Positions 1-8,000 of a DNA stretch of 10,437 nt are shown here, in pieces. The notes beneath the pieces are model-generated. The model saw only the letters and a list, made by a program, of their open reading frames with translations. It was not told where the DNA came from and ran no database searches. Location of the stretch: the NCBI GenBank assembly GCA_017646225.1, contig JAGCMZ010000137.1:1-10437 (forward strand). Reading direction: 5' to 3'. Source of the DNA: Paludibacteraceae bacterium (GTDB lineage Bacteria > Bacteroidota > Bacteroidia > Bacteroidales > Paludibacteraceae). Positions within the stretch are counted from its first letter, which is position 1, and every line of letters begins with the position of its first letter. The position numbers and the translations under genes were made by a program.

Positions 1-701
1 CCGATAGACAAGAGATTCCATACGAAAGTATTCCCAATTTTCCTGTTTCGACTGTAGAGGGACATTCCGGTAAATTGATTGTGGGTATGTTGGGTTCTAC
101 CCAAGTGCTGGCGATGCAAGGTCGTTTCCATTATTATGAGGGTTACAGCATGAAAGAGGTTACCTTTCCCGTGCGTGTAATGAAAGCCTTGGGTGTAGAA
201 ACATTGTTGGTTTCTAATGCAGCAGGCGGTATGAATCCATCGTTCCAGATAGGTGATTTGATGATAATTACCGACCACATCAATACCTTCCCAGAACATC
301 CTTTGCGCGGCAAGAACGAACCATCTTTGGGAACTCGTTTCCCCGATATGAGTAAGGCATATCCCGTTGAGTTGCGCAATAAAGCCAAACAAATTGCCCA
401 AGATAACGGCATTAAAGTGGTAGAAGGAGTCTATGTAGGAACCTCTGGACCTACTTTTGAAACCCCTGCTGAATACAACTACTTTAGGGTGATAGGTGGT
501 GATGCCGTGGGCATGTCAACCGTTCCAGAGGTAATCGTGGCGGTGCATGCAGGCATTCAAGTATTTGCTATGTCTATTATTACCGATTTGGGTGTACCAG
601 GGCAAGTTGTTGAAGTTTCGCACGAAGAAGTTCAACAAATTGCCAATCTGGCACAACCCAAAATGACCCTTATCATGAAAGAATTGATTGCTCAATTATA
701 A
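1..701 (+). CDS. punA: Purine nucleoside phosphorylase, trimeric (PNP family I), 5' end missing
   Basis: This enzyme splits purine (deoxy)nucleosides with phosphate to give the free base and (deoxy)ribose-1-phosphate, in cytoplasmic purine salvage. The reading frame is open from base 3 and enters from outside the window. The visible start of the protein ([20 protein letters not shown]) matches the family's N-terminal region, so the TTG at 75 is an internal Leu, not the start. About 232 residues are visible; family members are usually about 270, so some 40 residues, including the first phosphate loop, are off the edge. Recognisable motifs are [37 protein letters not shown] (with the purine-binding Glu), [11 protein letters not shown] and the SHEEV histidine. 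The base-specificity position, Asn in human and Bacillus enzymes (ITN), is Asp here (ITD, codon 585-587). The family call is sure; the exact 6-oxo versus 6-amino purine preference is open. It converges with yifB. Confidence 0.95.
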   Translation, partial: DRQEIPYESIPNFPVSTVEGHSGKLIVGMLGSTQVLAMQGRFHYYEGYSMKEVTFPVRVMKALGVETLLVSNAAGGMNPSFQIGDLMIITDHINTFPEHPLRGKNEPSLGTRFPDMSKAYPVELRNKAKQIAQDNGIKVVEGVYVGTSGPTFETPAEYNYFRVIGGDAVGMSTVPEVIVAVHAGIQVFAMSIITDLGVPGQVVEVSHEEVQQIANLAQPKMTLIMKELIAQL

Positions 702-707
702 GGCTCA

Positions 708-2246
708 TTATCCCGCCCAATTCTCTCTATCAAGGTTTCGATACGTAATCGCTTCCGATAAATGTTTAGGCAGAACTGTTTCTGAACCGTCAAGGTCGGC
801 AATGGTTCTGCTTACTTTTAATATGCGGTCGTAAGCCCGAGCCGAAAGTTTGAGCAGATTTACAGCCTTTTGTAGTAAATTTTTGCAAGTATCGTCCAGT
901 ATGACGTATTGATTGAGCAATCGGGTGTTCATTTGCGCATTGCAATAAATACCGGGTTCGTTTTTGTATCTTTCTTGCTGAATTTCTCTGGCACGAATAA
1001 CACGTTGTCGAATAACGGCACTCTTTTCGCCCTGCTGCTTCATGCTGAGGTCTTCAAATGGAACCGGAATAATTTCAATTTGGATATCGATGCGATCCAA
1101 TAACGGACCCGATATTTTGTTGAGGTATTTTTGCACTGCTCCGGGTGCGCAAACACAATCTTTTTCGGGGTGATTGTAATAACCACATGGGCAAGGATTC
1201 ATCGATGCCACCAGCATAAAACTAGCGGGGTATTCTGTTGTTAAAGAAGAGCGTGCTATGCTTATCTTTCTATCTTCCAGTGGTTGGCGCATTACTTCCA
1301 ATACGGAACGTTTAAATTCGGGCAATTCGTCTAAAAAGAGGACACCATTGTGGGCTAGCGAAATCTCGCCCGGCTGTGGATACGAACCACCACCTACCAA
1401 TGCGACGTCCGATATCGTATGGTGCGGACTCCTAAAAGGTCGTTGGTACATCAATGAACATCCCTTGTTTAAGTGCCCCGAAACCGAATGGATTTTAGTG
1501 GTTTCCAGTGCCTCTGATAGCGATAAAGGCGGTAGTATAGAAGGGATGCGTTTGGCAATCATGGATTTTCCTGCCCCAGGAGGTCCTATCATGATGATAT
1601 TATGCCCACCTGCGGCAGCTACTTCCATGGCTCTTTTTACATTTTCTTGCCCTTTTACTTCTGCAAAATCAAGGTCGATGTAATGGCATCGATCCGAGAA
1701 TTCTTTTTGAGTATCGATGTGAACGGGCGATAGGTTGTTTTTGCCATTTAAAAAATCAACTACTTCTACCATATTACTAGCACCGATTACATCTAGGTTG
1801 TCTACTACAGCAGCTTCGTTGGCATTGGCAAGCGGTACAATGATGCCCTTAAAACCATCCTCTCGGGCTCTGATGGCAATGGGTAAAACTCCTTTTACAG
1901 GCAGTAAAGTGCCGTCAAGCGATAATTCGCCCATGATGATGTATTGGCTAAGTTTTTCATCGCTAATTTGATTGTTAGCTGCCATAATGGCCATGGCAAG
2001 AGGCAGGTCGTACGAAGCGCCTTCCTTTCGAATGTCGGCAGGAGCCATGTTGATAATAACCTGTTGTTTGGGGAATTTGTACCCGTTGTAGGTAAATGCA
2101 GATAGCATGCGTTCATGGCTTTCTCTAACTGCGCTATCGGGTAATCCAACTAAAAAGAAGCGTATCCCAAGCGATACATTTACCTCAATGGTAATGGTGG
2201 TAGCATCGATGCCTTGCACCGCTGCCCCGTAAGATTTTACTAGCAT
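708..2246 (-). CDS. comM: YifB/ComM family Mg-chelatase-like AAA+ ATPase
   Basis: This is an AAA+ ATPase of the YifB/ComM family. ComM acts as a hexameric helicase that helps branch migration of incoming DNA during natural transformation; whether that is its job here is inference. The 512 residues match the usual family length. The order is an N-terminal ChlI/Lon-S5-like domain (about 1-170, opening MLVKSYGAAVQGIDA, which supports this ATG), the AAA+ core with Walker A GPPGAGKS (221-228) and Walker B LFLDE (303-307), and a C-terminal Mg-chelatase-type helical domain (about 400-500). A four-cysteine cluster (C352, C354, C364, C366; PCPCG...DCVC) sits in the core; from memory, E. coli ComM lacks these cysteines. 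The gene is last in the minus-strand block, separated from psd by a terminator, and has no Shine-Dalgarno sequence or clear promoter in the 71-base gap, so it may depend on read-through or a promoter I cannot see. Confidence 0.95.
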   Translation of the reverse strand: MLVKSYGAAVQGIDATTITIEVNVSLGIRFFLVGLPDSAVRESHERMLSAFTYNGYKFPKQQVIINMAPADIRKEGASYDLPLAMAIMAANNQISDEKLSQYIIMGELSLDGTLLPVKGVLPIAIRAREDGFKGIIVPLANANEAAVVDNLDVIGASNMVEVVDFLNGKNNLSPVHIDTQKEFSDRCHYIDLDFAEVKGQENVKRAMEVAAAGGHNIIMIGPPGAGKSMIAKRIPSILPPLSLSEALETTKIHSVSGHLNKGCSLMYQRPFRSPHHTISDVALVGGGSYPQPGEISLAHNGVLFLDELPEFKRSVLEVMRQPLEDRKISIARSSLTTEYPASFMLVASMNPCPCGYYNHPEKDCVCAPGAVQKYLNKISGPLLDRIDIQIEIIPVPFEDLSMKQQGEKSAVIRQRVIRAREIQQERYKNEPGIYCNAQMNTRLLNQYVILDDTCKNLLQKAVNLLKLSARAYDRILKVSRTIADLDGSETVLPKHLSEAITYRNLDRENWAG

Positions 2247-2268
2247 AAAAAGAATAAAAATTAAGATG

Positions 2269-2298
2269 AAAAAACGGAATTGACACGTGTCAATTCCG
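2269..2298 (-). terminator. Factor-independent terminator after psd
   Basis: A perfect 24-base palindrome spans 2275-2298 (half-site CGGAATTGACAC followed by its exact complement). Read on the minus strand it is followed at once by six T residues (2274-2269). It starts 19 bases beyond the psd stop codon. This is the hairpin-plus-T-tract layout of an intrinsic terminator for the holB-to-psd unit; a stem of about 10 pairs closing a 4-base loop is the likely fold. On the plus strand no T-tract follows, so it should work in one direction only. The exact twofold symmetry, with CACGTG at the centre, also leaves room for a dimeric-protein binding site upstream of yifB, but nothing else in the sequence argues for that. 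Confidence 0.85.
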
Positions 2299-2317
2299 AT
2301 GTGTTATAGGATGGCTG

Positions 2318-2986
2318 TTAAGCCTCGTGTTTCAATTTAGCAATGATGGTTTCGTTACCAACGGTTCTTTCGCCCATTTCTACCAATATTTCAGTATCAA
2401 GTGGCAAATATAGGTCTACACGCGAACCAAATTTAATGTATCCTAATTGTTCATTGATGCTGCAATCCTGACCTTCTTTGGCATAAGTTACAATACGACG
2501 GGCCAATGCACCTGCAATTTGTCTAACCAAAATGGTTTGCTTGTTAGGCGCTTCAATTAGCACCGTTGAACGTTCGTTCTCTGTGCTTGATTTAGGCAAA
2601 TAGGCAGCCATGTATCGGCCGTTTTGGTGCGATACGTGTTTTACCTTTCCCGAGATAGGGAACCAGTTGGCATGCACATCAAATACTGACATAAAGATAG
2701 ACACTTGCAAGCGTTTCTCTTTCAAGAATTCATTCTCGATGGTAGGTTCTATTACCACAATTTTTCCGTCAGCGGGAGCTACGATGTAGTTCTCGTCTGC
2801 AATCACAATGCGGTTGGGAATGCGGAAGAAATACGTAAAGAAAATAAAGAAACCAAGTGATATGGTACCTACAATAGCAGAAATAATGATCGAACTAGCT
2901 AAATAGTACAAAAGACTATTCATGATAATTAGCCCAAATAATAAAATAAGCAGCCATGTGCGACCTTCTTTATGGATTTTAATCAT
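2318..2986 (-). CDS. psd: Phosphatidylserine decarboxylase, short (type A) form
   Basis: The enzyme decarboxylates phosphatidylserine to phosphatidylethanolamine at the inner membrane. It is a pyruvoyl enzyme made by self-cleavage of a proenzyme. The 222 residues fit the short bacterial form. The sequence shows two N-terminal membrane segments (about 11-31 and 33-54), the APADGKI motif (D73), DVHANWFP (H105) and the self-cleavage site FGSR (G187/S188). Cleavage would leave a long beta chain and an alpha chain of about 35 residues starting with the pyruvoyl group from S188. D73, H105 and S188 are the likely Asp-His-Ser set for processing, by analogy with the E. coli enzyme. The start ATG overlaps the cdsA stop as ATGA (2983-2986), so translation is probably coupled. 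PssA, which makes its substrate, is not in this window. Confidence 0.95.
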   Translation of the reverse strand: MIKIHKEGRTWLLILLFGLIIMNSLLYYLASSIIISAIVGTISLGFFIFFTYFFRIPNRIVIADENYIVAPADGKIVVIEPTIENEFLKEKRLQVSIFMSVFDVHANWFPISGKVKHVSHQNGRYMAAYLPKSSTENERSTVLIEAPNKQTILVRQIAGALARRIVTYAKEGQDCSINEQLGYIKFGSRVDLYLPLDTEILVEMGERTVGNETIIAKLKHEA

Positions 2987-3825
2987 AGCAGATGAAGTAT
3001 TTCAAGGTAAATATATATAACTGGGATGCAAAATAGTAAACTGTCAAAACGATCTAGTATGCCACCATGTCCAGGTAAAATATTACCGGAATCTTTAATG
3101 CCAGCGGCACGTTTTAGGTGCGATTCAGCTAGGTCGCCGTATGTGCCAAACACAATAATAAGGATGGCAAATACCAACCATTGCCACCAGGTTGTATCGG
3201 TAGCGATAGGCCATACCGTAGTAAATAAGTGCCATAGCAGCATAGCTCCACCAATGGCAAACGCACAACCACCAAAGAATCCTTCCCACGATTTCTTGGG
3301 TGAGATGCGTTCAAATAATCTATGTTTTCCTAGGGTACATCCTACTAAATAAGCACCAGAATCGGACAACCAAATTAAAATAAAGATAGCAAATACCCAA
3401 TAAATTTGGCCAGGAACTGCAATTAAGTTCATCATTCCGAAGGGCAAAGCAACCATAATTTGCCCTAAAACAGCAAAGGCAAGGTTGTGTATAGGTTGCT
3501 CTTTTTTGCGGTATAATTCAAAAATAAACAACCCCGTGATGCATAAGATGTATAGTGCCATGCCAATTACGGTCATGATGGAATCGCCAGTTGCGACGGC
3601 GCCCAATAGGCAATACAATATTAATCCACAAAAAGCAAGGTAAGGAGCAGAAACTTGTACGTTGAATCCTTTGTTTACCAAACCATAAAATTCATACAAC
3701 CCCAAACACATCACAAACGCAAACAAACTTGTTAAGGAATTGTAGTCTGTTTGAAAATAAATAGCTGCAAGCAAAATGCCTACAAAGATGATGCCTGTAA
3801 TGGTTCGTTGTATAAAATTTTTCAT
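2983..3825 (-). CDS. cdsA: Phosphatidate cytidylyltransferase (CDP-diacylglycerol synthase)
   Basis: CdsA is an integral inner-membrane enzyme that turns phosphatidic acid and CTP into CDP-diacylglycerol, the branch point to phosphatidylethanolamine and phosphatidylglycerol/cardiolipin. The 280 residues are usual for the family and are largely hydrophobic, with about eight predicted membrane segments. The CDS signature is complete at residues 235-262: SHLKR, then KDSG, then PGHGGILDRFD, giving the metal- and CTP-binding acidic residues. A second conserved stretch, SDSGAYLVG...KHRLFERISPKKSWEG, lies at 154-182. The start at 3825 gives the typical MKNFIQRTITGI opening. The gene begins 6 bases after the ftsH stop and overlaps psd by 4 bases. 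With psd next door it supplies two of the three steps from phosphatidic acid to phosphatidylethanolamine. Confidence 0.97.
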   Translation of the reverse strand: MKNFIQRTITGIIFVGILLAAIYFQTDYNSLTSLFAFVMCLGLYEFYGLVNKGFNVQVSAPYLAFCGLILYCLLGAVATGDSIMTVIGMALYILCITGLFIFELYRKKEQPIHNLAFAVLGQIMVALPFGMMNLIAVPGQIYWVFAIFILIWLSDSGAYLVGCTLGKHRLFERISPKKSWEGFFGGCAFAIGGAMLLWHLFTTVWPIATDTTWWQWLVFAILIIVFGTYGDLAESHLKRAAGIKDSGNILPGHGGILDRFDSLLFCIPVIYIYLEILHLL

Positions 3826-3831
3826 GGGGAC

Positions 3832-5829
3832 TTAGTTAATTTCCGTTGTTTCTTGGTTCGTTTCTTCTGGCGATGGAACGTCCTCTTTGTTTTCGTTGTT
3901 TTTGTTCTCGTTCATCAATTCGTCCATTCTACTTACCCATGGGCGTTTGCCAAAAATACGTTCTACGTCTTCGGTAAAAATCACCTCGTTTTCAACCAAT
4001 AAATTGGCCAATTCTTGGTGTTTTTCGCGGTTGCTCGAAATAATGGACTTAGCACGTTCGTATTGTTCTGATACGATGCTTTGCATTTCTTTGTCAATGA
4101 TTTCGGCTGTTTTGTCGCTATAGGGCTTGGTAAACGAGTAATCAGCTTGTGTTGAGTCGTAGAAACTGATGTTTTTCAATTTGTCGCTCATGCCGTAGTA
4201 CACAACCATAGCGTATGCCATTTTGGTAGCGCGTTCCAAGTCATTCAGTGCTCCGGTCGACACCTTGCCAAAGCAAATTTCTTCGGCAGCTCTACCACCC
4301 AAAAGCGAACACATTTCGTCCAACATTTGTTCTTTGGTGGTAAGTTGTCTTTCTTCTGGCAAGTACCATGCTGCACCCAATGCTTTGCCACGAGGAACAA
4401 TGGTTACTTTTACCAATGGGTTGGCAAATTCCAATAGCCAACTAACCGATGCATGTCCTGCTTCGTGGGTGGCAATGGATTTTTTCTCCGACAAGGTAGT
4501 GATTTTTGTTTTCTTTTCCAAACCACCAATAATGCGGTCTACTGCGTCTAAAAAGTCTTGCTTTTCTACTGCCTTTTTATTTTTTCTGGCTGCAATTAAA
4601 GCCGCTTCGTTACATACGTTGGCAATGTCGGCGCCCGAGAATCCAGGTGTTTGCTTGGCTAAAAAGTCAATATTTAATTCTTCTGCCGTTTTTAAAGGGC
4701 GCAAGTGGACTTTAAAAATTTCGTTACGTTCGTGTACATCTGGTAGGTCTACGCTAATTTGTCTATCAAAACGACCAGCACGCAACAAGGCTTTATCTAG
4801 AATGTCTGCTCGGTTAGTCGCAGCCAAAATAATAACCCCACTATTTGAACCAAAACCATCCATTTCTGTAAGCAATTGGTTCAGTGTATTCTCACGTTCA
4901 TCGTTCGAGTTGAATGATGGGTTTTTACCCCTTGCACGACCAATGGCATCAATCTCGTCAATAAAAATGATACATGGCGATTTTTCTTTGGCTTGACGGA
5001 ATAAATCGCGTACACGCGAGGCACCTACACCTACAAACATTTCTACAAAGTCAGAACCCGACATCGAGAAAAATGGAACATTTGCTTCGCCTGCTACTGC
5101 TTTTGCAAGCAAGGTTTTACCTGTTCCGGGAGGGCCTACCAATAGTGCTCCTTTTGGAATCTTACCACCTAAATCGGTATAGCGTTTGGGGTTTTTAAGG
5201 AAAGCAACAATTTCTTCTACTTCTTGTTTAGCACCTTCCAAACCGGCTACGTCTTTAAAAGTTACTTTATGTGCAGACGTTTCTTTGTCAAACAATTGTG
5301 CTTTGGATTTGCCTACATTAAAGATACCTCCTTGTGCACCGCCGCCCATGCGTCGCATCATAAACATCCAAAGCAATATAAGGAATAAGAAAGGGCCAAA
5401 CGACCACAAAATAGAGTCAATATAATCCTTGCGTTCCTCGTATTTTACTTCTATGTTGGTTTTGGTCGATATGAATTCGTCGAATCGATCGCTCGATGGG
5501 ATGCTGACAGTAAGTTGAGGTCCTTTTGTGTGGTTGGCAGCTTCGGCAGCACCAAAAATTTCAATAAGAGCGGTGGTGTCATTCCCTTGAATAAATACTT
5601 CCGCTTTCTCTTTGTTGATGATGGTTATTTTATCAACATATCCCTTCTCTACGTATTGTTGAAACTGAGAGTAGGGTATGTCTTTCATAGGAGTCTCATC
5701 TCCCATAAAGTGCAAGGCAATCAGTATAATGACAATGCCACCATACAACCAATACCAATTGAATTTCATTTTTGGTAAATTGGGTTGCTCTTGCGGTTGT
5801 TTTTTTTCTTTATTTTCTGTATTGCTCAT
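3832..5829 (-). CDS. ftsH: ATP-dependent zinc metalloprotease FtsH
   Basis: FtsH is a hexameric, membrane-anchored AAA+ protease that extracts and degrades unassembled membrane proteins and some cytosolic regulators. The 665 residues show, in order, a polar N-terminal tail (1-22), TM1 (about 24-42), a periplasmic domain (about 43-138), TM2 (about 139-158), the AAA+ module with Walker A GPPGTGKT (232-239), pore loop MFVGVGA (264-270), Walker B IIFIDEID (287-294) and the second region of homology [20 protein letters not shown] (337-356), then the M41 protease domain with zinc site HEAGH (455-459) and third-ligand Asp in the ALNDLERAT stretch (D530). The last 30 or so residues are an acidic, Asn/Glu-rich tail. 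All catalytic residues are present. The start codon overlaps the rsfS stop as ATGA (5826-5829). In E. coli FtsH limits lipid A synthesis through LpxC; linkage here to cdsA and psd invites, but does not prove, a similar tie to lipid balance. Confidence 0.98.
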   Translation of the reverse strand: MSNTENKEKKQPQEQPNLPKMKFNWYWLYGGIVIILIALHFMGDETPMKDIPYSQFQQYVEKGYVDKITIINKEKAEVFIQGNDTTALIEIFGAAEAANHTKGPQLTVSIPSSDRFDEFISTKTNIEVKYEERKDYIDSILWSFGPFLFLILLWMFMMRRMGGGAQGGIFNVGKSKAQLFDKETSAHKVTFKDVAGLEGAKQEVEEIVAFLKNPKRYTDLGGKIPKGALLVGPPGTGKTLLAKAVAGEANVPFFSMSGSDFVEMFVGVGASRVRDLFRQAKEKSPCIIFIDEIDAIGRARGKNPSFNSNDERENTLNQLLTEMDGFGSNSGVIILAATNRADILDKALLRAGRFDRQISVDLPDVHERNEIFKVHLRPLKTAEELNIDFLAKQTPGFSGADIANVCNEAALIAARKNKKAVEKQDFLDAVDRIIGGLEKKTKITTLSEKKSIATHEAGHASVSWLLEFANPLVKVTIVPRGKALGAAWYLPEERQLTTKEQMLDEMCSLLGGRAAEEICFGKVSTGALNDLERATKMAYAMVVYYGMSDKLKNISFYDSTQADYSFTKPYSDKTAEIIDKEMQSIVSEQYERAKSIISSNREKHQELANLLVENEVIFTEDVERIFGKRPWVSRMDELMNENKNNENKEDVPSPEETNQETTEIN

Positions 5830-6185
5830 GCTAAATCTTCAATTTCTGTAAGTTGCGCATCTTCCCATAGGTGCTCAAGATCGTAAAATGCGCGTGGTTC
5901 ACGTTGCATAATGTGTACCATTACGTCAGCATAGTCGGCTACAATCCATTCGCAATTTTCAAATCCTTCCATGGCCATTGGTTTTTCACCAATGTGTTCG
6001 CGAACATACTCTCTTAGGTTGGTTGCGATGGCATTTACGTGTGTGTTTGAGTTGCCTTCGCAAATAATCATATAGTTGCAAATGGTATTGCCAATTTTGG
6101 TTAAATCAGCTACCACTATTTTTAATCCTTTATTGTCTTGAATACCATCAATGATGGTGTTTACTAATTCTTTTTCAAATTTCAT
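5826..6185 (-). CDS. rsfS: Ribosome silencing factor RsfS (Iojap family)
   Basis: RsfS binds ribosomal protein uL14 on the 50S subunit and blocks joining with 30S, lowering translation when nutrients are short. The 119 residues are typical for this small one-domain family. Conserved features are the ADLTKIGNTICNYMIICEG strand region (26-44), SNTHVNAIATNLRE (46-59) and the C-terminal block WIVADYADVMVHIMQ followed by EPRAFYDLEHLW (80-107), the family's best marker. It overlaps mrp by 11 bases at its start and ftsH by 4 at its end. A promoter-like sequence lies just upstream, inside mrp (see 6204-6234), so rsfS may head a sub-operon. No Shine-Dalgarno sequence precedes the ATG, as is usual in Bacteroidota. 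Confidence 0.95.
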   Translation of the reverse strand: MKFEKELVNTIIDGIQDNKGLKIVVADLTKIGNTICNYMIICEGNSNTHVNAIATNLREYVREHIGEKPMAMEGFENCEWIVADYADVMVHIMQREPRAFYDLEHLWEDAQLTEIEDLA

Positions 6186-7239
6186 TTTGCTCTACAATTT
6201 TTGCAAAGATACTATTTTTTGCTACATTCTCAAAAGCAGTTGCAACAATCTCGTGGCTGCTAAGTGCGATGGGTTCTCCTTTATCGCCCGATTCGCAGAT
6301 GCCTTGTACAATGGGGATTTGTCCTAGTAGCGTTAACCCTCTTTCTTCTGCCAAACGTTTTACTCCTTCTTTACCAAATATATAGTATTTATTTTCAGGA
6401 AGTTCTACTGGAGTAAACCAAGCCATGTTTTCAACCAATCCTAAAATAGGGACGTTTACTTTGTCGTTTTGGAACATGTCAATGCCTTTAATAGCATCGG
6501 CCAATGCCACGGCTTGTGGGGTACTCACCACAACAGCGCCGTCCAATTGCAAACTGCCTACAATGGTTAAGTGAATATCGCTGGTGCCAGGAGGCAAGTC
6601 AATCAAGAAAAAGTCCAATTCGCCCCATGCGGCATCGTTAATAAGTTGTTTAATGGCATTGCTGGCCATAGCCCCTCGCCATACAATGGCACTTTCTGGG
6701 TTGACAAAAAATCCGATGGATAAAATCTTAACACCATACTTTTCGATGGGAACAATTTTTCCTTCGTCGTCGGCAACGGGTCTTTCGTCTTCTATGCCAA
6801 ACATTTTAGGGATAGATGGACCGTAAATATCGGCATCCAAAAGGCCTACTTTATAACCCAATTTAGCCAAAGCTACCGCTAGGTTGGCCGAAACGGTCGA
6901 TTTTCCTACACCTCCTTTGCCCGATGAAATGGCAATTTTGCATTTAACGTCTTCCAAAGGTTGTTTGGTAGCAATGGGTTCGGATTTTACTTGTATAATG
7001 TCTACGTGTCCTTTGATGTCAACATCGGGGCTAATGTAGGTTAAGATAGCTTGTTCCGATGCTTTTACCAACGATTTTCCAAAAGGATCGTTGGGGCGAA
7101 GTAGCAACGAGAACCAAACGCTGTTGCCGTCAATACGTATGTTGTCGGCCACCATGTTAAGGCTTACAATATTTCCCTCTTTGCCAGGGTATTTTACGTG
7201 CGAGAGGGCTTCTAATATCAAGTTAGGATAAAGTGTCAT
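6175..7239 (-). CDS. mrp: Mrp/ApbC/NBP35-family P-loop ATPase, iron-sulfur carrier
   Basis: Mrp-family proteins are cytosolic, dimeric deviant-Walker ATPases that carry iron-sulfur clusters to apoproteins. The 354 residues start with a MIP18/DUF59 domain (about 5-85) and continue as a MinD/Mrp ATPase with deviant Walker [11 protein letters not shown] (106-115), switch I region DADIYGPS (135-142) and Walker B/switch [10 protein letters not shown] (224-231). The usual CxxC near the ENM motif, which holds the bridging cluster in ApbC, is missing: after VENM (269-272) comes [17 protein letters not shown] with no cysteine, and the protein has only C100 and C315. I recall the same replacement in other Bacteroidota Mrp proteins, so it looks like a lineage trait rather than decay. 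The gene overlaps trmB by 4 bases (ATGA, 7236-7239) and rsfS by 11. Confidence 0.95.
   Translation of the reverse strand: MTLYPNLILEALSHVKYPGKEGNIVSLNMVADNIRIDGNSVWFSLLLRPNDPFGKSLVKASEQAILTYISPDVDIKGHVDIIQVKSEPIATKQPLEDVKCKIAISSGKGGVGKSTVSANLAVALAKLGYKVGLLDADIYGPSIPKMFGIEDERPVADDEGKIVPIEKYGVKILSIGFFVNPESAIVWRGAMASNAIKQLINDAAWGELDFFLIDLPPGTSDIHLTIVGSLQLDGAVVVSTPQAVALADAIKGIDMFQNDKVNVPILGLVENMAWFTPVELPENKYYIFGKEGVKRLAEERGLTLLGQIPIVQGICESGDKGEPIALSSHEIVATAFENVAKNSIFAKIVEQNEI
6204..6234 (-). promoter_or_regulatory. Candidate Bacteroidota sigma-A promoter for rsfS-ftsH-cdsA-psd
   Basis: On the minus strand TTTG (6234-6231) is followed after 19 bases by TATCTTTG (6211-6204). This fits the known Bacteroidota housekeeping promoter, a -33 TTTG and a -7 TAnnTTTG about 19-21 bases apart. 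The -7 box ends 18 bases before the rsfS ATG, so transcription would start about 10-16 bases before the gene. The site lies wholly within the last codons of mrp. I looked by eye at other TAnnTTTG matches on this strand (at 2405-2412, 3519-3526, 3951-3958, 6375-6382 and 6868-6875) and none has a TTTG at this spacing. Chance occurrence in coding DNA cannot be excluded. Confidence 0.45.
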
Positions 7240-8000
7240 GCTTCTTCATTTGGTGTAGCAGCACTGCGTTTGCTACGGTTAAAACTTCTGTAAGTATCTT
7301 CTTCAATATCTTCGATGGGCTCTGTCCACTCCGTTTTAGGTGTCAACTGAAATTGAATGTATTTGATGGTAAGCCCTCTTTCCAACCATTGTTTTTCGTA
7401 ATAGGTTTTGATCGATAAAATTTCGTTCACCCAGTTGGAATGGTATAAATCGTCCGTCTGAAAAACAACAGGATACTGGTTGTCTCTAACCATGTACGTT
7501 GTGTATGTAAACAAGAAAGGACTGTCCGTTTTTAGGTGAATAAGACCGCCTGGAACCATGATGTTTTGGTAGCGTTTCATGAACCAAGTTGAGGTGAGTC
7601 GCTTGGTGGCCTTTTTCATTTGTGGATCGGGAAAGGTAATCCAAATTTCGGCAACTTCTCCAGCTGCAAAGAAATATTCAATCAGCTCAATGTTGGTGCG
7701 CAAAAATGCTACGTTGTTCAATCCTTCTTCTAGCGACATCTTGGCACCTGTCCACATACGTGCTCCCTTAATGTCCACCCCAATAAAGTTTTTATTGGGG
7801 AATAAACGTGCTAATTCTACGGTATATTCGCCTTTGCCGCAACCCAATTCCAATACAATTGGATTGTCGTTCTTAAAAAACTCGCTCCATTTTCCTTTTT
7901 GCGGAAAACTTCCTTCTTCTTTTAATTTGCCAAATGGATATTGGAATACATGGTTGTACGTTTCCATATCGGCAAATTTGGCCAATTTATTTTTCGACAT
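7236..8000 (-). CDS. trmB: tRNA (guanine-N7-)-methyltransferase TrmB
   Basis: TrmB uses S-adenosylmethionine to make N7-methylguanine at position 46 in the variable loop of many tRNAs. The Rossmann-fold methyltransferase shows the SAM-binding motif [12 protein letters not shown] (49-60), the second acidic strand [12 protein letters not shown] (72-83), the catalytic-loop motif [14 protein letters not shown] (122-135), [10 protein letters not shown] (151-160) and the family's C-terminal block ending KYIQFQL (213-219). The FPDP motif is normally followed by W-P-K-K-R-H; here it is Q-M-K-K-A-T, a variant I associate with Bacteroidota. At 254 residues it is somewhat longer than the usual 210-240, with an acidic then basic C-terminal tail. 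The gene overlaps the 3' end of gldH by 14 bases and mrp by 4, so it sits inside the coupled run. Confidence 0.95.
   Translation of the reverse strand: MSKNKLAKFADMETYNHVFQYPFGKLKEEGSFPQKGKWSEFFKNDNPIVLELGCGKGEYTVELARLFPNKNFIGVDIKGARMWTGAKMSLEEGLNNVAFLRTNIELIEYFFAAGEVAEIWITFPDPQMKKATKRLTSTWFMKRYQNIMVPGGLIHLKTDSPFLFTYTTYMVRDNQYPVVFQTDDLYHSNWVNEILSIKTYYEKQWLERGLTIKYIQFQLTPKTEWTEPIEDIEEDTYRSFNRSKRSAATPNEEA

Noticed and set aside
75..77. TTG as a start codon for the PNP gene.
   Set aside because: The frame is open upstream and the preceding residues match the PNP family, so the gene is simply cut by the window edge.
1258..1683. A 141-codon open frame on the plus strand opposite yifB.
   Set aside because: It lies opposite the Walker A and Walker B regions of yifB, shows no domain, and is best explained as an antisense shadow.
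2405..2412. TATATTTG on the minus strand in the 3' part of psd, a possible -7 box for yifB.
   Set aside because: The nearest TTTG is only 15 bases upstream, shorter than the normal spacing, and a transcript from here would have to pass the terminator at 2269-2298 before reaching yifB.
4223..4996. A 257-codon open frame on the plus strand opposite ftsH.
   Set aside because: It is a shadow of the highly conserved ftsH coding sequence; the translation has no recognisable domain and the FtsH motifs are intact on the other strand.
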